A stretch of 64,000 nt of DNA from Bradyrhizobium rifense (GCF_008123425.1 NZ_VSSS01000067.1:124001-188000); one strand, 5' to 3'; shown: positions 25,298-34,453, numbered from the stretch's first letter. The notes: a model not told the origin generated them from the sequence alone. A program made the numbers and translations.

Positions 25298-26173
25298 GTG
25301 ATCCACACCAAGGTCCGATGTCGCGAGATCACCGAAGCCGACGTCGATGCGGTCGCGGACCTGTTGACGCGCGGCTTCGTCGGCCGCTCGCGCAACTATT
25401 GGATCCAGGGCCTGCGCCGGCAGGCCTTCCGGCCGGTGCCGGACGGCTATCCGCGCTTCGGCTACATGCTCGACAATGACGGCGAGCCGGTCGGCGTGCT
25501 GCTGCTGATCTACACCACGCGCAAGGATGGCGAGGAGACCGCCATCCAGTGCAATCTGTCGAGCTGGTATGTCGAGCCGGCGTACCGCAATTACGCGTCG
25601 CTGCTGACCAAGATCGCGCAGCGGCACAAGCACGTGACCTATCTCAACATCAGCCCGGCGGTGCGGACCTGGCCGATCATCGAGACGCAGGGCTTTCGCG
25701 CCTATTGCCGCGGCCTGTTCATCTCGGTGCCGGCGCTGTCGCGCGCGCCGCGCTGGAGCAAGATCGAGGTGATCTCGCAGCATACCAAGCAGATCGAAGG
25801 ACTCTCCGACGAAGAGACCGAGCTGCTGACGCGGCATGCGCGCTACAATTGCCTGAGCCTGGTTTGCCGCACGCCGAAGGGCGTTTTCCCCTTCATCCTG
25901 CAACCGATGCGCATCCGCCGCGGTTTCATCGCACCGCCGGCGATGCAATTGATCTACTGCCGCAGCGCCGCCGAATACGCCGCCTGCGCCGGCCGCATCG
26001 GCCGGCTGCTGTTGCGGCTGGGCAAGATCTCGGTGATCGTCGATTCCAACGAGCCCATCCCCGGCCTTGTCGGTATTTATACCGAGCGACGCGGTCGCAA
26101 ATATTTCAAGGGCCCGCACCGCCCGCGGTTGGCTGATCTCACGGATACGGAACTCGTCCTCTACGGGCCGTAG
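25298..26173 (+). CDS. GNAT-like acyltransferase of unknown substrate
   Basis: The 291-residue protein starts with GTG at 25298, 36 bp after the ligase gene. The first half resembles a GNAT N-acyltransferase fold: start CREITEADVDAVADLLTRGF, a central strand SSWYVEPAYRNYASLL (about 88-103) in the place of the acetyl-CoA-binding segment, and YLNISPAVRTWPIIETQGF. The second half (about 165-291) is less recognisable. As the third rightward gene of the aminoacyl-carrier-protein cluster, it could move the carrier-bound group to an acceptor (inference). I cannot name a family member with known function. Confidence 0.65.
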   Translation: MIHTKVRCREITEADVDAVADLLTRGFVGRSRNYWIQGLRRQAFRPVPDGYPRFGYMLDNDGEPVGVLLLIYTTRKDGEETAIQCNLSSWYVEPAYRNYASLLTKIAQRHKHVTYLNISPAVRTWPIIETQGFRAYCRGLFISVPALSRAPRWSKIEVISQHTKQIEGLSDEETELLTRHARYNCLSLVCRTPKGVFPFILQPMRIRRGFIAPPAMQLIYCRSAAEYAACAGRIGRLLLRLGKISVIVDSNEPIPGLVGIYTERRGRKYFKGPHRPRLADLTDTELVLYGP

Positions 26174-26197
26174 GGGCGGTACCTTACAGCAGAAACG

Positions 26198-26227
26198 GTG
26201 TTGTCCCGGCGAAGGCCGGGATGACAC
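26198..26227. terminator. Hairpin after the GNAT gene
   Basis: GTGTTGTCCCGGC (26198-26210) pairs almost fully with GCCGGGATGACAC (26215-26227). It lies 25 bp after the stop at 26173 and could terminate the carrier-protein cluster transcript. Its CCGGC core resembles the stem at 35157-35187. Confidence 0.6.
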
Positions 26228-26377
26228 CGGGATCTGTTGCTTGAGATCCTCACTCTCTTCATCACCAGTCACCCTCCGTAAACTACGGCGCTTAAGGGAA
26301 TTTTCCCGCCTCTTCGCTACCCTCAGTGGCTGAATTACGTTGCGTTAAGTCTATTGCCACCGAGATCCACTGATCCC

Positions 26378-29245
26378 ATGACGTCGACCCGCGACAACGA
26401 GCTCGGTGCAAGCCGCGAGCAAGGCCAGCAGGCCCTGCTCTCGCTGAGTCAGCTTGCGCTCGATGGCATGGAACAGGGCGTCTGCGTTTACGATGCCGAC
26501 AACCGGATCGTGCTGGTCAACCGCCGGTACATCGAACTGTTCGAGATGTCGGCCGACATCGTCAGGATCGGAACGCGCTACCGCGACGTGCTCGGCCACA
26601 GCGTGGCGCTCGGCAATATCCCGGCAGGTGAGGTTGACGCGCTCTACGCTTCCCGGATCGCATTGATCACTACCGGCAAGCCATTCCGCACTCGGCAGAC
26701 GCTCGCGAGCGGCCTTGTCATCACGCTTGAGCTGAAGCCGCTTCCCGATGGCGGCTGGATGACGATCTGCGACGATGTCAGCCGCCTCGCCCGACTCGAG
26801 ACCGAGCTGCAACTTCAGACCGAGCGCAGTCAGCACGCGCTCGCGAACATGTCGCACGGCCTCATCATGTATGACGCCAATAGCCGCGTCGTCGTTTGCA
26901 ACGAACGCTTCCTGCAATTCTACGATCTCGACCCCAAGGTCATTAAACCCGGCATCTTGCACAGCACGGCGATCGAGCACTGGCTGTCGCGCGGTAACAA
27001 GGCGGACATGTCCGGAGACGAGTTCCGCGATGCCCGGATGAACGACGTCCTGACCAGGAGCCCGAAAACCGTTCTCGTGACGCGCTATGACGGCCGCAGG
27101 GTCCAGGCCGTATCCCGATTCATGCCCGACGGCGGCTGGGTCACCGTGCACGAGGACGTCACCGAACGGCTGCAGCACGAAGAGACGCTGAAGCAGCAGA
27201 ACCTCATGCTGGATGCCGCGCTCGAAAACATGGCGCATGGGCTCGCCTTCTACGACAGCGACATGCGCCTGCGCATCTGCAACTCCACCTACCAGGAGAT
27301 CTACCGGCTGTCGCCGGAGGAGAGCAAGCCCGGCACGCATCTCGCCGAGCTGATCGAGCGCTCGATGGCGAATGGCGCCTTCTCCTCCGAATACAGCCCA
27401 CAGCAGATTCTGGAAGCCGCCAAGGCGCGAATCGACAGCAACGACTCCTCGCCGATGCGGCGGAGCATGACCAACGACACGATGATCTCGGTGCGCTATT
27501 GCGCGCTGCCCGAGGGCGGCTTCGTCGCCACCTATGAGGACATCACCGAACGCGAACGCGCGGTCGAGGAGCTGAGTGAGCAGTATCGCCGCTTCGACGC
27601 GGCGCTGAACAACATGAGCCAGGGCCTGTGCATGCTCGACGCGAGCCTGCACGTGATCGTCTGCAACCGCCGCTACATCGAGATGTACGGCCTGTCGCCT
27701 GACATCGTGAAGCCCGGCGTCTCGATGCGCGAGATCATGGAGCACAGCTGCGATCTCGGCATCCATCCGAACACGACCGCCGCCAAGATCTATGCCGACT
27801 ATGTCGAGCGGCTGCGCGAGGGCGAGCACACGCTGCACCGCCATTTGACCGACGGCCGCATCATCAAGCTCAACCACAAGCGGATGGAGCATGGCGGCTG
27901 GGTCGTCACCTATGAGGACGTCACCGAGCGTCACAAGGCCCAGGCCCGGGTCGCGCACATGGCGCAGCACGATTCCCTCACCGATCTTCCCAACCGCACG
28001 CTGTTCCGCGAGAAGATGGGAGAGGGGTTGAACCAGGTCGCGATCGCCGGCGGCGCCATGGCGGTGCTGTGCTTCGACCTCGACAATTTCAAGACCGTCA
28101 ACGACCGGCTCGGCCACGCCGCCGGCGACCGGCTGCTGCGCTGGGTCGCGGCGCGGCTGAAGGAGAATGTCGGCGAGCACGACACCGTCGCCCGTCTCGG
28201 CGGCGACGAGTTCGCCGTGCTCCAGCGCGGACCGCAGCCGCAATCGGCGGAGCGGCTTGCACGACGCCTGGTCGAGATCATCGGCCATCCGCCGCCGCTG
28301 GAGAGCCAGTCGATCCATGTCGGCGCCTCCGTCGGCATCGCGATCGCACCCGATCACGGCCTCGACGCCGACGAGTTGATGAAATGCGCAGATCTCGCGC
28401 TGTACCAGGCCAAGGCCAAGGGACGCGGCGCCTATCAGCTGTTCGAGCCTGAGATGGAAGAAGAGGCGCGCAGCCGGCACGCGCTGGAACATGACCTGCG
28501 CAGCGCGCTGGGAGCCAACGAATTCCATCTGGTGTTCCAGCCGCAGGTGCGGCTCGACACCACCGAGCTGACCGGCTTCGAGGCGCTGCTGCGCTGGAAA
28601 CATCCGTCGCGCGGCCTCGTCTCGCCGGCCGAATTCATTCCGATCGCCGAAGAGAACGGGTTGATCGTTCCGATCGGCGAATGGGTGCTGCGCACGGCCT
28701 GCGCCACAGCGGCCTCATGGCCGGATGTCACGGTCGCAGTGAACCTGTCGCCGGTGCAGTTCCGCTCGCGCGGACTGGTGTCGATGGTGACGAGCGCACT
28801 TGCAGAAGCCGGCCTGCCGCCGCAGCGGCTCGAGCTCGAGGTCACCGAGACGGCGCTGCTCGACGACAGCGAAGCGACGATCGGGATCCTGCACCAGCTC
28901 CGCGCCCTCGGCGTGCGCGTCAGCCTCGACGATTTCGGCGTCGGCTATTCTTCGCTGAGTTACCTGCGCAAATTTCCGTTCGACCGGATCAAGATCGACC
29001 GCTCCTTCGTCGGCACGCTCGGCGAAAGTCCGGAGAGTGTCGCCATCGTCCGCACCATCGCGAGCCTCGGCTCCGTGCTTGGCGTCGAGACCACGGCGGA
29101 AGGCGTCGAGACGGTGGAGCAGCTCGACTTCGTCCGCGAATGCGGCTGCACCGCAGTGCAGGGTTATTATTTCGGCAAGCCGTGCCCGGCGGCCGAGGTA
29201 GAGCGCGCTATCGAGCGGCTGAACACCGTCCGCCGCGTGGCGTGA
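26378..29245 (+). CDS. PAS(4)-GGDEF-EAL cyclic-di-GMP enzyme
   Basis: A 955-residue, apparently cytoplasmic protein. Four PAS_7-type sensor repeats (starting near 28, 156, 280 and 408) show variants of the motif NMSHGLIMYDANSRVVVCN. Then come a GGDEF domain (about 540-700, intact GGDEF at 608-612) and an EAL domain (about 705-950; EAL at 735-737, DDFGVGYSSL near 851, KIDRSF). Both catalytic signatures are complete, so it may make and break c-di-GMP, with PAS input setting the balance. The first possible start is TTG at 26354; the ATG at 26378 is preferred. No membrane segment is seen. It is convergent with a degenerate relative. Confidence 0.93.
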   Translation: MTSTRDNELGASREQGQQALLSLSQLALDGMEQGVCVYDADNRIVLVNRRYIELFEMSADIVRIGTRYRDVLGHSVALGNIPAGEVDALYASRIALITTGKPFRTRQTLASGLVITLELKPLPDGGWMTICDDVSRLARLETELQLQTERSQHALANMSHGLIMYDANSRVVVCNERFLQFYDLDPKVIKPGILHSTAIEHWLSRGNKADMSGDEFRDARMNDVLTRSPKTVLVTRYDGRRVQAVSRFMPDGGWVTVHEDVTERLQHEETLKQQNLMLDAALENMAHGLAFYDSDMRLRICNSTYQEIYRLSPEESKPGTHLAELIERSMANGAFSSEYSPQQILEAAKARIDSNDSSPMRRSMTNDTMISVRYCALPEGGFVATYEDITERERAVEELSEQYRRFDAALNNMSQGLCMLDASLHVIVCNRRYIEMYGLSPDIVKPGVSMREIMEHSCDLGIHPNTTAAKIYADYVERLREGEHTLHRHLTDGRIIKLNHKRMEHGGWVVTYEDVTERHKAQARVAHMAQHDSLTDLPNRTLFREKMGEGLNQVAIAGGAMAVLCFDLDNFKTVNDRLGHAAGDRLLRWVAARLKENVGEHDTVARLGGDEFAVLQRGPQPQSAERLARRLVEIIGHPPPLESQSIHVGASVGIAIAPDHGLDADELMKCADLALYQAKAKGRGAYQLFEPEMEEEARSRHALEHDLRSALGANEFHLVFQPQVRLDTTELTGFEALLRWKHPSRGLVSPAEFIPIAEENGLIVPIGEWVLRTACATAASWPDVTVAVNLSPVQFRSRGLVSMVTSALAEAGLPPQRLELEVTETALLDDSEATIGILHQLRALGVRVSLDDFGVGYSSLSYLRKFPFDRIKIDRSFVGTLGESPESVAIVRTIASLGSVLGVETTAEGVETVEQLDFVRECGCTAVQGYYFGKPCPAAEVERAIERLNTVRRVA

Positions 29246-29337
29246 GCCTCGTCCTTCTCGTGCCGCGAAAACAACCCCATGCACAGTAGAAGGGGCGTTG
29301 ATTTCAAAGGAGAAATTCGTCGCATTCGGTGCGAAAT

Positions 29338-29369
29338 GGTGGGCACGGCGCAAATGCGCCTTTCCCACC
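29338..29369. terminator. Palindromic repeat between convergent c-di-GMP genes
   Basis: Outer arms GGTGGG (29338-29343) and CCCACC (29364-29369) enclose a stem GGCGC-AAAT-GCGCC (29347-29360). The GGTGGGCACGGCGC part matches the element at 20201-20214. It lies between the stops of two convergent genes and can serve as a two-way terminator. Confidence 0.6.
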
Positions 29370-31106
29370 CTACCCCGCCGCAGGCAGCACGCTGTCCGGC
29401 GGTGCGCTCCATGGGCGGTCACTTGAAGCGAGGCCGATCAGGCGGCCCTGGATGTAGTCGCAGCCCCAGTCGCGCAGCATGTTGGCGGCCTCCTCGTCCT
29501 GCACCCATTCGGCGACGGTCTTGATGTCGAGGCGGCGGGCGAGGTCGATCAGCGTCTGCACGAAGGCGCGGTCGTCGGCGGAATGCGTGATGTTCTGCAC
29601 GAACGCGCCGTCGATCTTGACGATATCCACGCCGAGCTTGCGCAAATTGCGGAACGAGGTGTAGCCGGCGCCGAAATCGTCGATGGCGATGCGGCTGCCG
29701 AAGTTCTTGAGGCGGCTGACGAAAGCGCGGACATCGTCGATGTCCTGGATCGCGACCGTCTCGGTGATCTCGACGATCAGGCGCTCGGCGACGCCGGGAT
29801 GGGCGCGCATCAGCGATTCGATTCCGGCCCACCAGTCCGGATCCATCGTGGTATCCGGCGAGATGTTGAGGCTGAGGCGGATGTCGGGCGCGGCCGCGAG
29901 CTCGGCAACCACGAGCTCGAGCACGCGGTGATCGACGAGCCGAATGAGGCCGAGCCGCTCGGCGACGGGAACGATGTCGGGCGCGAGCAGCACCTGACCG
30001 TCGCCCTGGTCCATCCGTACCAGGCATTCGTGGAACGCGCCCTCGCGCGTGGCAGCCGATACCACCGGCTCATAAGCGAGCTTGATGCGGCGCTCGTTGA
30101 GCGCGGTGACGATCTCGTCGGTGACGCGAATGTTGACGCGGCGCTGGGCGTCGCGCTCGGCATTCGGACGCCAGGCGGCGAACGAGCCGGCGCGGCGGCG
30201 CTTGGCGGCATCCAGCGTCTCGTGGGCACGGTTGACGGCCTCGTCGGCGTTGCGGGCATAGCGCGGCAGGCTGACCGCGCCGATCGAGACGGTGACCGAG
30301 ACCGGACCGGATTTGGTCGGCACCACCTCGTCACGGACGCCGGCGAGAAAGCGCTCCGCGGCAACGTTCATGTCGTCGACGGTGCAGTTCTTCAGGATCA
30401 GGCCGAACTTGTTGCCGGAGAAGCGGCCGAGCACATCACCACCGCGCAAGCGCGCGCGAATGCGCTTGGCGACATCGAGGATCACGGCATCGGCAACGTC
30501 GAAGCCGAAGGCGTCGTTGACGCGGGCAAGATGATCGATGCCGACCAGCAGGAAGGCTGCGGTCGAGCGGAAGCGGCTAGTCTCCTCGATAGCTTCGGCC
30601 AGCGCCGCGATCAGGTGAGAGCGGTTGAGCTCGCCGGTCAAGGGATCAAGCCGGGCAAGCTTGGTCAGCTCCTCGTCACGGGCGCGCCGCTCATTGTTGA
30701 TGCGGACGGAGCCGATCGCGCGCATCGGGCGGCCGTCGGCACCGGCGAACCAGCGGCCGGTCTCCTCGATCCAGACCACGGGATCGGACGCGCTCATGCG
30801 CACGCCATATTCGACCCGGTAGGGCGTGCCGTCGGTGCCGTACACCGCGGATGTCTGGGCCAGCGCCGCGCTCCGCAGCGTCTGCGCGGGCTCGATCAGC
30901 TTGGCGAACTCGGCGCCGGTCGCGAGGCGCTCGGCCGGAATGCCGGGGAAGATGGCGCCGGCCTGCTCGCCCCAGACGATGGCGTCACTGGCGAGATCCC
31001 AGACGAACACGGCCTGACCGAGAGCGGCCAGGATTTCGGAGGCTTGCGGCAATGCGGGGGTCAAAAGCGCCTCGTTTCGGGACAGCGGGGAGTCCTGAGC
31101 CGGCAC
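29370..31106 (-). CDS. PAS-GGDEF(degenerate)-EAL signalling protein
   Basis: A 578-residue protein: PAS-like N-terminus (about 25-140; AVFVWDLASDAIVWGEQAG), a GGDEF-type domain (about 150-310) and an EAL-type domain (about 330-570). The GGDEF motif reads SGNKF (230-234), so diguanylate cyclase activity is very unlikely. The EAL motif reads ECL (360-362) and keeps the Glu; other EAL residues are present (LNISP, EITET, DDFGAGY, VKIDGAF, QGRLIG). It is therefore probably a c-di-GMP phosphodiesterase or binding receptor (inference). It has no signal peptide or membrane segment, and converges with the intact PAS-GGDEF-EAL gene. Confidence 0.9.
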   Translation of the reverse strand: MPAQDSPLSRNEALLTPALPQASEILAALGQAVFVWDLASDAIVWGEQAGAIFPGIPAERLATGAEFAKLIEPAQTLRSAALAQTSAVYGTDGTPYRVEYGVRMSASDPVVWIEETGRWFAGADGRPMRAIGSVRINNERRARDEELTKLARLDPLTGELNRSHLIAALAEAIEETSRFRSTAAFLLVGIDHLARVNDAFGFDVADAVILDVAKRIRARLRGGDVLGRFSGNKFGLILKNCTVDDMNVAAERFLAGVRDEVVPTKSGPVSVTVSIGAVSLPRYARNADEAVNRAHETLDAAKRRRAGSFAAWRPNAERDAQRRVNIRVTDEIVTALNERRIKLAYEPVVSAATREGAFHECLVRMDQGDGQVLLAPDIVPVAERLGLIRLVDHRVLELVVAELAAAPDIRLSLNISPDTTMDPDWWAGIESLMRAHPGVAERLIVEITETVAIQDIDDVRAFVSRLKNFGSRIAIDDFGAGYTSFRNLRKLGVDIVKIDGAFVQNITHSADDRAFVQTLIDLARRLDIKTVAEWVQDEEAANMLRDWGCDYIQGRLIGLASSDRPWSAPPDSVLPAAG

Positions 31107-31283
31107 AGAATACGGCCAGATTCGCCTCCGACCCTAGGCAAAGTTCATAAACAATTTGGAAACCACGTTCTGCGGGCCCCCGGAACCATATAGGCTCGAC
31201 CGGCATAGGCCTTGCGAGACCCATCACAGGCACAGCGCGCTTCGTCTCGAAACGCGACAGTTGACCGGCCTGACGGTGTTACG

Positions 31284-31544
31284 ATGGTGACGACTGATAA
31301 ATCGGACGAAGCGGAGCGGACGATGGGCACCGCGGTGGTGCCGCTGACGCCCGTTTTACAGTTGGTCCGCAAGGTGCCGCTGACGCGCCCCGATCCGAGC
31401 TTCGTCACCCAGCTGATCGCCAATGCCGAGCACCTGCCCCAGGCAAGCCGGCTGCGCCGCGGCTCGTCCGAGGACGCACGCATGGCCTATGGCGGCAAGG
31501 GCCCGCTTCCGAGCGTCACCTCACGCACACGTCAGGTGGCGTAG
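31284..31544 (+). CDS. Small conserved protein of unknown function
   Basis: An 86-residue basic protein from the ATG at 31284; the frame opens earlier at 31212, but that part looks untranslated. It has no signal or membrane segment. The segment LTRPDPSFVTQLIANAEHLP followed by an Arg/Ser-rich tail (QASRLRRGSSEDAR) resembles small proteins seen across Bradyrhizobium. That resemblance is recalled, not searched. It is convergent with the membrane-protein gene at 31551, 6 bp away. Confidence 0.6.
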   Translation: MVTTDKSDEAERTMGTAVVPLTPVLQLVRKVPLTRPDPSFVTQLIANAEHLPQASRLRRGSSEDARMAYGGKGPLPSVTSRTRQVA

Positions 31545-31550
31545 CACCGA

Positions 31551-32192
31551 TCAGCGCGGCTCTTCGGGCGAGGACGGCGTGCCGTTGCCCGGCTGCAAAT
31601 GCGGCGAGGGAATTTCCGGCGACGCCACGATGCCCGGCTTCGGCGCGGGGTGATCCATCAAAACGGATTCGGCAACCGATTGCGCCGAGGGCGCAGGCGG
31701 CGCCTCAGGCTGCCGCGCAGGCACGGGATCGAGCTTCGGCTCGAACACCGTTGCTGGCGGCGGCGCCTCGGCCTGGCGCTTCGCCTTGCGCGGCAGCGCC
31801 ACCGTCTCGGCGGCAACGTAGGCGATGCGGCGGCGTGCACGTTGGGCGATGCCGCCGAGGAAATCGGCCATCGAAAGCAGCGCCAGCAGGAAAAAAGTGG
31901 AATTGCCGAATTTGGGCCACATCACGAATTCGGCTGCGGCCGTGCCGAACAGGATCAGCGACAGCAGATGATCCATCAGGAATTTCGCGCCGGGCCGCGC
32001 CCCCTTGACCACTTCGAGCAGCAGCAGCAGCACGCCAAGCGCGAGCAGCAGGTCGGCAAGCGTGACCGGCCAGGTCTCGCCGGTGATCATCGGCACCTTG
32101 AACAGCACGTCCGAGAAGGACACGCTGGGCATCAGGAAGGCGATGATGTTGTAGACCGCGAGCGGAATCAGAAGCAGCGGGAAACCGACCAT
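31551..32192 (-). CDS. Membrane protein of unknown function with Pro-rich tail
   Basis: A 213-residue protein from the ATG at 32192, preceded by AGAAGG about 10 bases upstream; the frame is open to 32273, but the extra 27 residues lack a ribosome site. Four hydrophobic segments (about 2-22, 40-60, 72-90, 95-112) are followed by a basic stretch and a Pro/Ala-rich cytoplasmic-type tail (about 135-213). No family is recognised. It lies downstream of rpmF, separated by a terminator-like hairpin, so it probably has its own promoter. Confidence 0.75.
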   Translation of the reverse strand: MVGFPLLLIPLAVYNIIAFLMPSVSFSDVLFKVPMITGETWPVTLADLLLALGVLLLLLEVVKGARPGAKFLMDHLLSLILFGTAAAEFVMWPKFGNSTFFLLALLSMADFLGGIAQRARRRIAYVAAETVALPRKAKRQAEAPPPATVFEPKLDPVPARQPEAPPAPSAQSVAESVLMDHPAPKPGIVASPEIPSPHLQPGNGTPSSPEEPR

Positions 32193-32293
32193 CGGCAAAG
32201 CGCCTTCTCGATCAAGATGTCCGGGCAAGACAACGCGACGGCGAAGCATTCGCTCCGCCGCCGACACCGTCATATCTCATGGATTGGCCGAAA

Positions 32294-32336
32294 TCAGGCA
32301 GGTCACGTCATCCTGATCGAGGATAACCCTGCCTGA
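32294..32336 (-). terminator. Two-tier terminator after rpmF
   Basis: Read leftward, TCAGGCAGG (32328-32336 on the other strand) pairs with CCTGCCTGA (32294-32302), enclosing an inner stem ATCCT/AGGAT (32310-32314, 32320-32324). A short T-run follows on the leftward strand. It begins 10 bp after the rpmF stop. Confidence 0.6.
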
Positions 32337-32345
32337 GAAGAGTCT

Positions 32346-32528
32346 TTAGGACTCTTTCTTCTTCAGGACCTGACGGCCCTTGTACATGCCGGTCTTGAGG
32401 TCGAGATGGTGCGGACGACGGAGCTCGCCGGAGTCCTTGTCTTCCACATAGGTCGGCTTCTTGATGGCGTCTGCCGAGCGGCGCATGCCACGGCGCGACG
32501 GCGAAGTTTTTCGTCTCGGAACGGCCAT
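32346..32528 (-). CDS. rpmF: Ribosomal protein L32
   Basis: A 60-residue large-subunit ribosomal protein. It has the standard L32 start MAVPRRKTSPSRRGMRRSAD and a basic C-terminus KGRQVLKKKES. The zinc-binding cysteines found in many L32 proteins are absent, which is the alphaproteobacterial (zinc-free) form. It lies 165 bp downstream of mtgA on the same strand and ends at a clear terminator. Confidence 0.97.
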   Translation of the reverse strand: MAVPRRKTSPSRRGMRRSADAIKKPTYVEDKDSGELRRPHHLDLKTGMYKGRQVLKKKES

Positions 32529-32693
32529 TTCAATATCCTCTAGGGATTGGTGTCATCAGGGCATCGTCCGCGGGGGACGGCTCAGCACCCAAACGGGGCG
32601 AGCGAAATGCCGATCAAGGCCGGGCTTATAGAGGAAGGCTGGCCGTAAATCTAGGCTCTTGGGCCGGAAAATGCGCCCGAAAACGGCCCGAAA

Positions 32694-33368
32694 TCAGCGA
32701 TTTTCCCGCCAACAGGTCAAAAGCGAGGAGGCCTGTCCTCTTGCCACATAGGTCCCGGCCAGCCGCCGGACGCCAGGTCCCGGGGTCCTGGCGCTGCGTT
32801 TGACCGGATTCGGCAGGATCGAGGCCAAAAGAGCCGCTTCGCGGGGGGAGAGGTTGGCCGCCGACTTGCCGAAGGCATAGGCGCTGCCCGTCTCGACCCC
32901 AAACTGGCCCTGCGGGCCGAGCTCGGCAATGTTGAGGTAAATTTCCAGGATCCGCTGCTTGGGCAGGACGAAATCGATCCAGAGCGCCAGCGGGAATTCC
33001 AGCGCCTTGCGGACGAAATCCCGCCCCTGCCAGAGGAACAGGTTTTTCGCGACCTGCTGGGTGATGGTGGAGGCGCCGCGGAACGGCGTGCCGTCCTCCT
33101 TGGCGTCGTCGATGGCCTCGCGCAGCGCGCCCCAGTCGATGCCGTGGTGCTTGCAGAAATGGGCGTCCTCGGCCGCCACCACCGAGCGCGGCACATAGGG
33201 CGACATCGCCGCCAGATCGATCCACTCCCGATGCATCGGCGCGCCCGTCAGCGAGCGCCAGGCCATCAGCGTCGAAACCGGATGTCCGGTGCGGTAGAAT
33301 GGCGCGATCACATAGGGCGCCAGCAACGCGACCGCGACCATCACCAGCAGGATTTTGACGATGCGCAA
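32694..33368 (-). CDS. mtgA: Monofunctional peptidoglycan glycosyltransferase
   Basis: Polymerises lipid II into glycan strands at the inner membrane. The best start is TTG at 33368, with GGAAAGG just upstream, giving 224 residues, the usual MtgA size; no ATG or GTG fits in this frame. One membrane anchor (about 4-24) is followed by the GT51 domain: catalytic Glu67 in AAEDAHFCKHHG, FRGASTITQQVAKNLFLWQG, second Glu region ILEIYLNIAELGPQGQFGVE, and a downstream ASILPNP. There is no transpeptidase domain. It is divergent from ispA and upstream of rpmF. Confidence 0.93.
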   Translation of the reverse strand: MRIVKILLVMVAVALLAPYVIAPFYRTGHPVSTLMAWRSLTGAPMHREWIDLAAMSPYVPRSVVAAEDAHFCKHHGIDWGALREAIDDAKEDGTPFRGASTITQQVAKNLFLWQGRDFVRKALEFPLALWIDFVLPKQRILEIYLNIAELGPQGQFGVETGSAYAFGKSAANLSPREAALLASILPNPVKRSARTPGPGVRRLAGTYVARGQASSLLTCWRENR

Positions 33369-33529
33369 ATCGACCTTTCCGGCGCAAACTGAAACCTGGC
33401 CGCGAATCCCGCCATTAAGTCTGTGATAATCTGGGCCTTTTCCAGCACTTTTTAGGCCTTCCAAACGATTGACTGGGGCCGGCTCATAAAGGATTGTCCC
33501 GCCGAATTTTGGTTCTGGAGCCTTTCTTG

Positions 33530-34453
33530 ATGACCGGCACGTCCCCGTCCGATTTCGCCAAACGTCTGGACAAGACCGCTGATGACACCGAAGCCCTGCT
33601 CGGGCGCCTCCTGTCGGACGACATCCTGCACGATGAGATCGCCCGTCCCAAGCGACTGATGGACGCAATGCGCTATTCGAGCCTGAATGGCGGCAAGCGC
33701 CTGCGGCCATTCCTGGTGGTCGAGAGCGCCGCCGTATTCGGCATTCCCCGCGAAGCAGCGCTGCTCGTCGGCGCCGCGCTCGAATGCATCCACTGCTATT
33801 CGCTGATCCATGACGATCTGCCGGCAATGGACAATTCGGACCTGCGCCGTGGCCGCCCCACCCTGCACAAGCAGACCGATGACGCGACCGCGATTCTCGC
33901 CGGCGACGGCCTGCTGACGCTCGCCTTCGACATCGTCACCCGCGACGAAATCCATCGCGACGCCAATGTACGCCTCCTGCTGACGCGCGCGCTGGCGCGC
34001 TGCGCCGGCATCGGCGGCATGGTCGGCGGCCAGATCCTCGATCTCGCCGGCGAAGGCCGCTTTGGCGGCAACGAGCCGATCGATGTCGCGCGCATCCAGC
34101 AGATGAAGACCGGCGCGCTGTTGCGCTACGGCTGCATCGCCGGTGCCCTCCTCGGCCAGGCCTCGCAGAAGGAATATCAGGCGCTCGACGATTACGGCCG
34201 CGCGCTCGGCGAAGCCTTCCAGATCGCCGACGACCTGCTCGACGTCGAAGGCGATGCCGCCGCGCTCGGCAAGCCGGCCGGCGCCGATGCCGCGCTCGGC
34301 AAGACCACTTTCGTGACGCAGCTCGGCATCGAAGGCGCCAAGCAGCGCGTGCGTGATCTGCTGGCGCGCGCCGACAGCGCCGTCTCGATCTTCGGCGATC
34401 GCGCCGCCGTGCTGCAAGCCGCCGCGCGCTTCGTCGCCGAACGCAAGAACTGA
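33530..34453 (+). CDS. ispA: Polyprenyl diphosphate synthase (farnesyl type)
   Basis: Condenses isopentenyl and dimethylallyl/geranyl diphosphates. The 307-residue protein from the ATG at 33530 (GGAG 9 bases upstream) has the GGKRLRP motif (54-60), the first Asp-rich motif DDLPAMD (95-101) and the second Asp-rich motif ADDLLD (about 231). Length and the DDxxxxD first motif fit bacterial farnesyl diphosphate synthase (IspA); a geranylgeranyl product cannot be excluded. An earlier TTG at 33494 is a weaker start. It is followed after 9 bp by the DUF1345 gene. Confidence 0.9.
   Translation: MTGTSPSDFAKRLDKTADDTEALLGRLLSDDILHDEIARPKRLMDAMRYSSLNGGKRLRPFLVVESAAVFGIPREAALLVGAALECIHCYSLIHDDLPAMDNSDLRRGRPTLHKQTDDATAILAGDGLLTLAFDIVTRDEIHRDANVRLLLTRALARCAGIGGMVGGQILDLAGEGRFGGNEPIDVARIQQMKTGALLRYGCIAGALLGQASQKEYQALDDYGRALGEAFQIADDLLDVEGDAAALGKPAGADAALGKTTFVTQLGIEGAKQRVRDLLARADSAVSIFGDRAAVLQAAARFVAERKN

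Noticed and set aside
26351..28603. 750-residue leftward open frame opposite the PAS-GGDEF-EAL gene
   Set aside because: Low-complexity composition typical of an antisense frame in GC-rich DNA, while the forward strand encodes complete, recognisable PAS, GGDEF and EAL domains.
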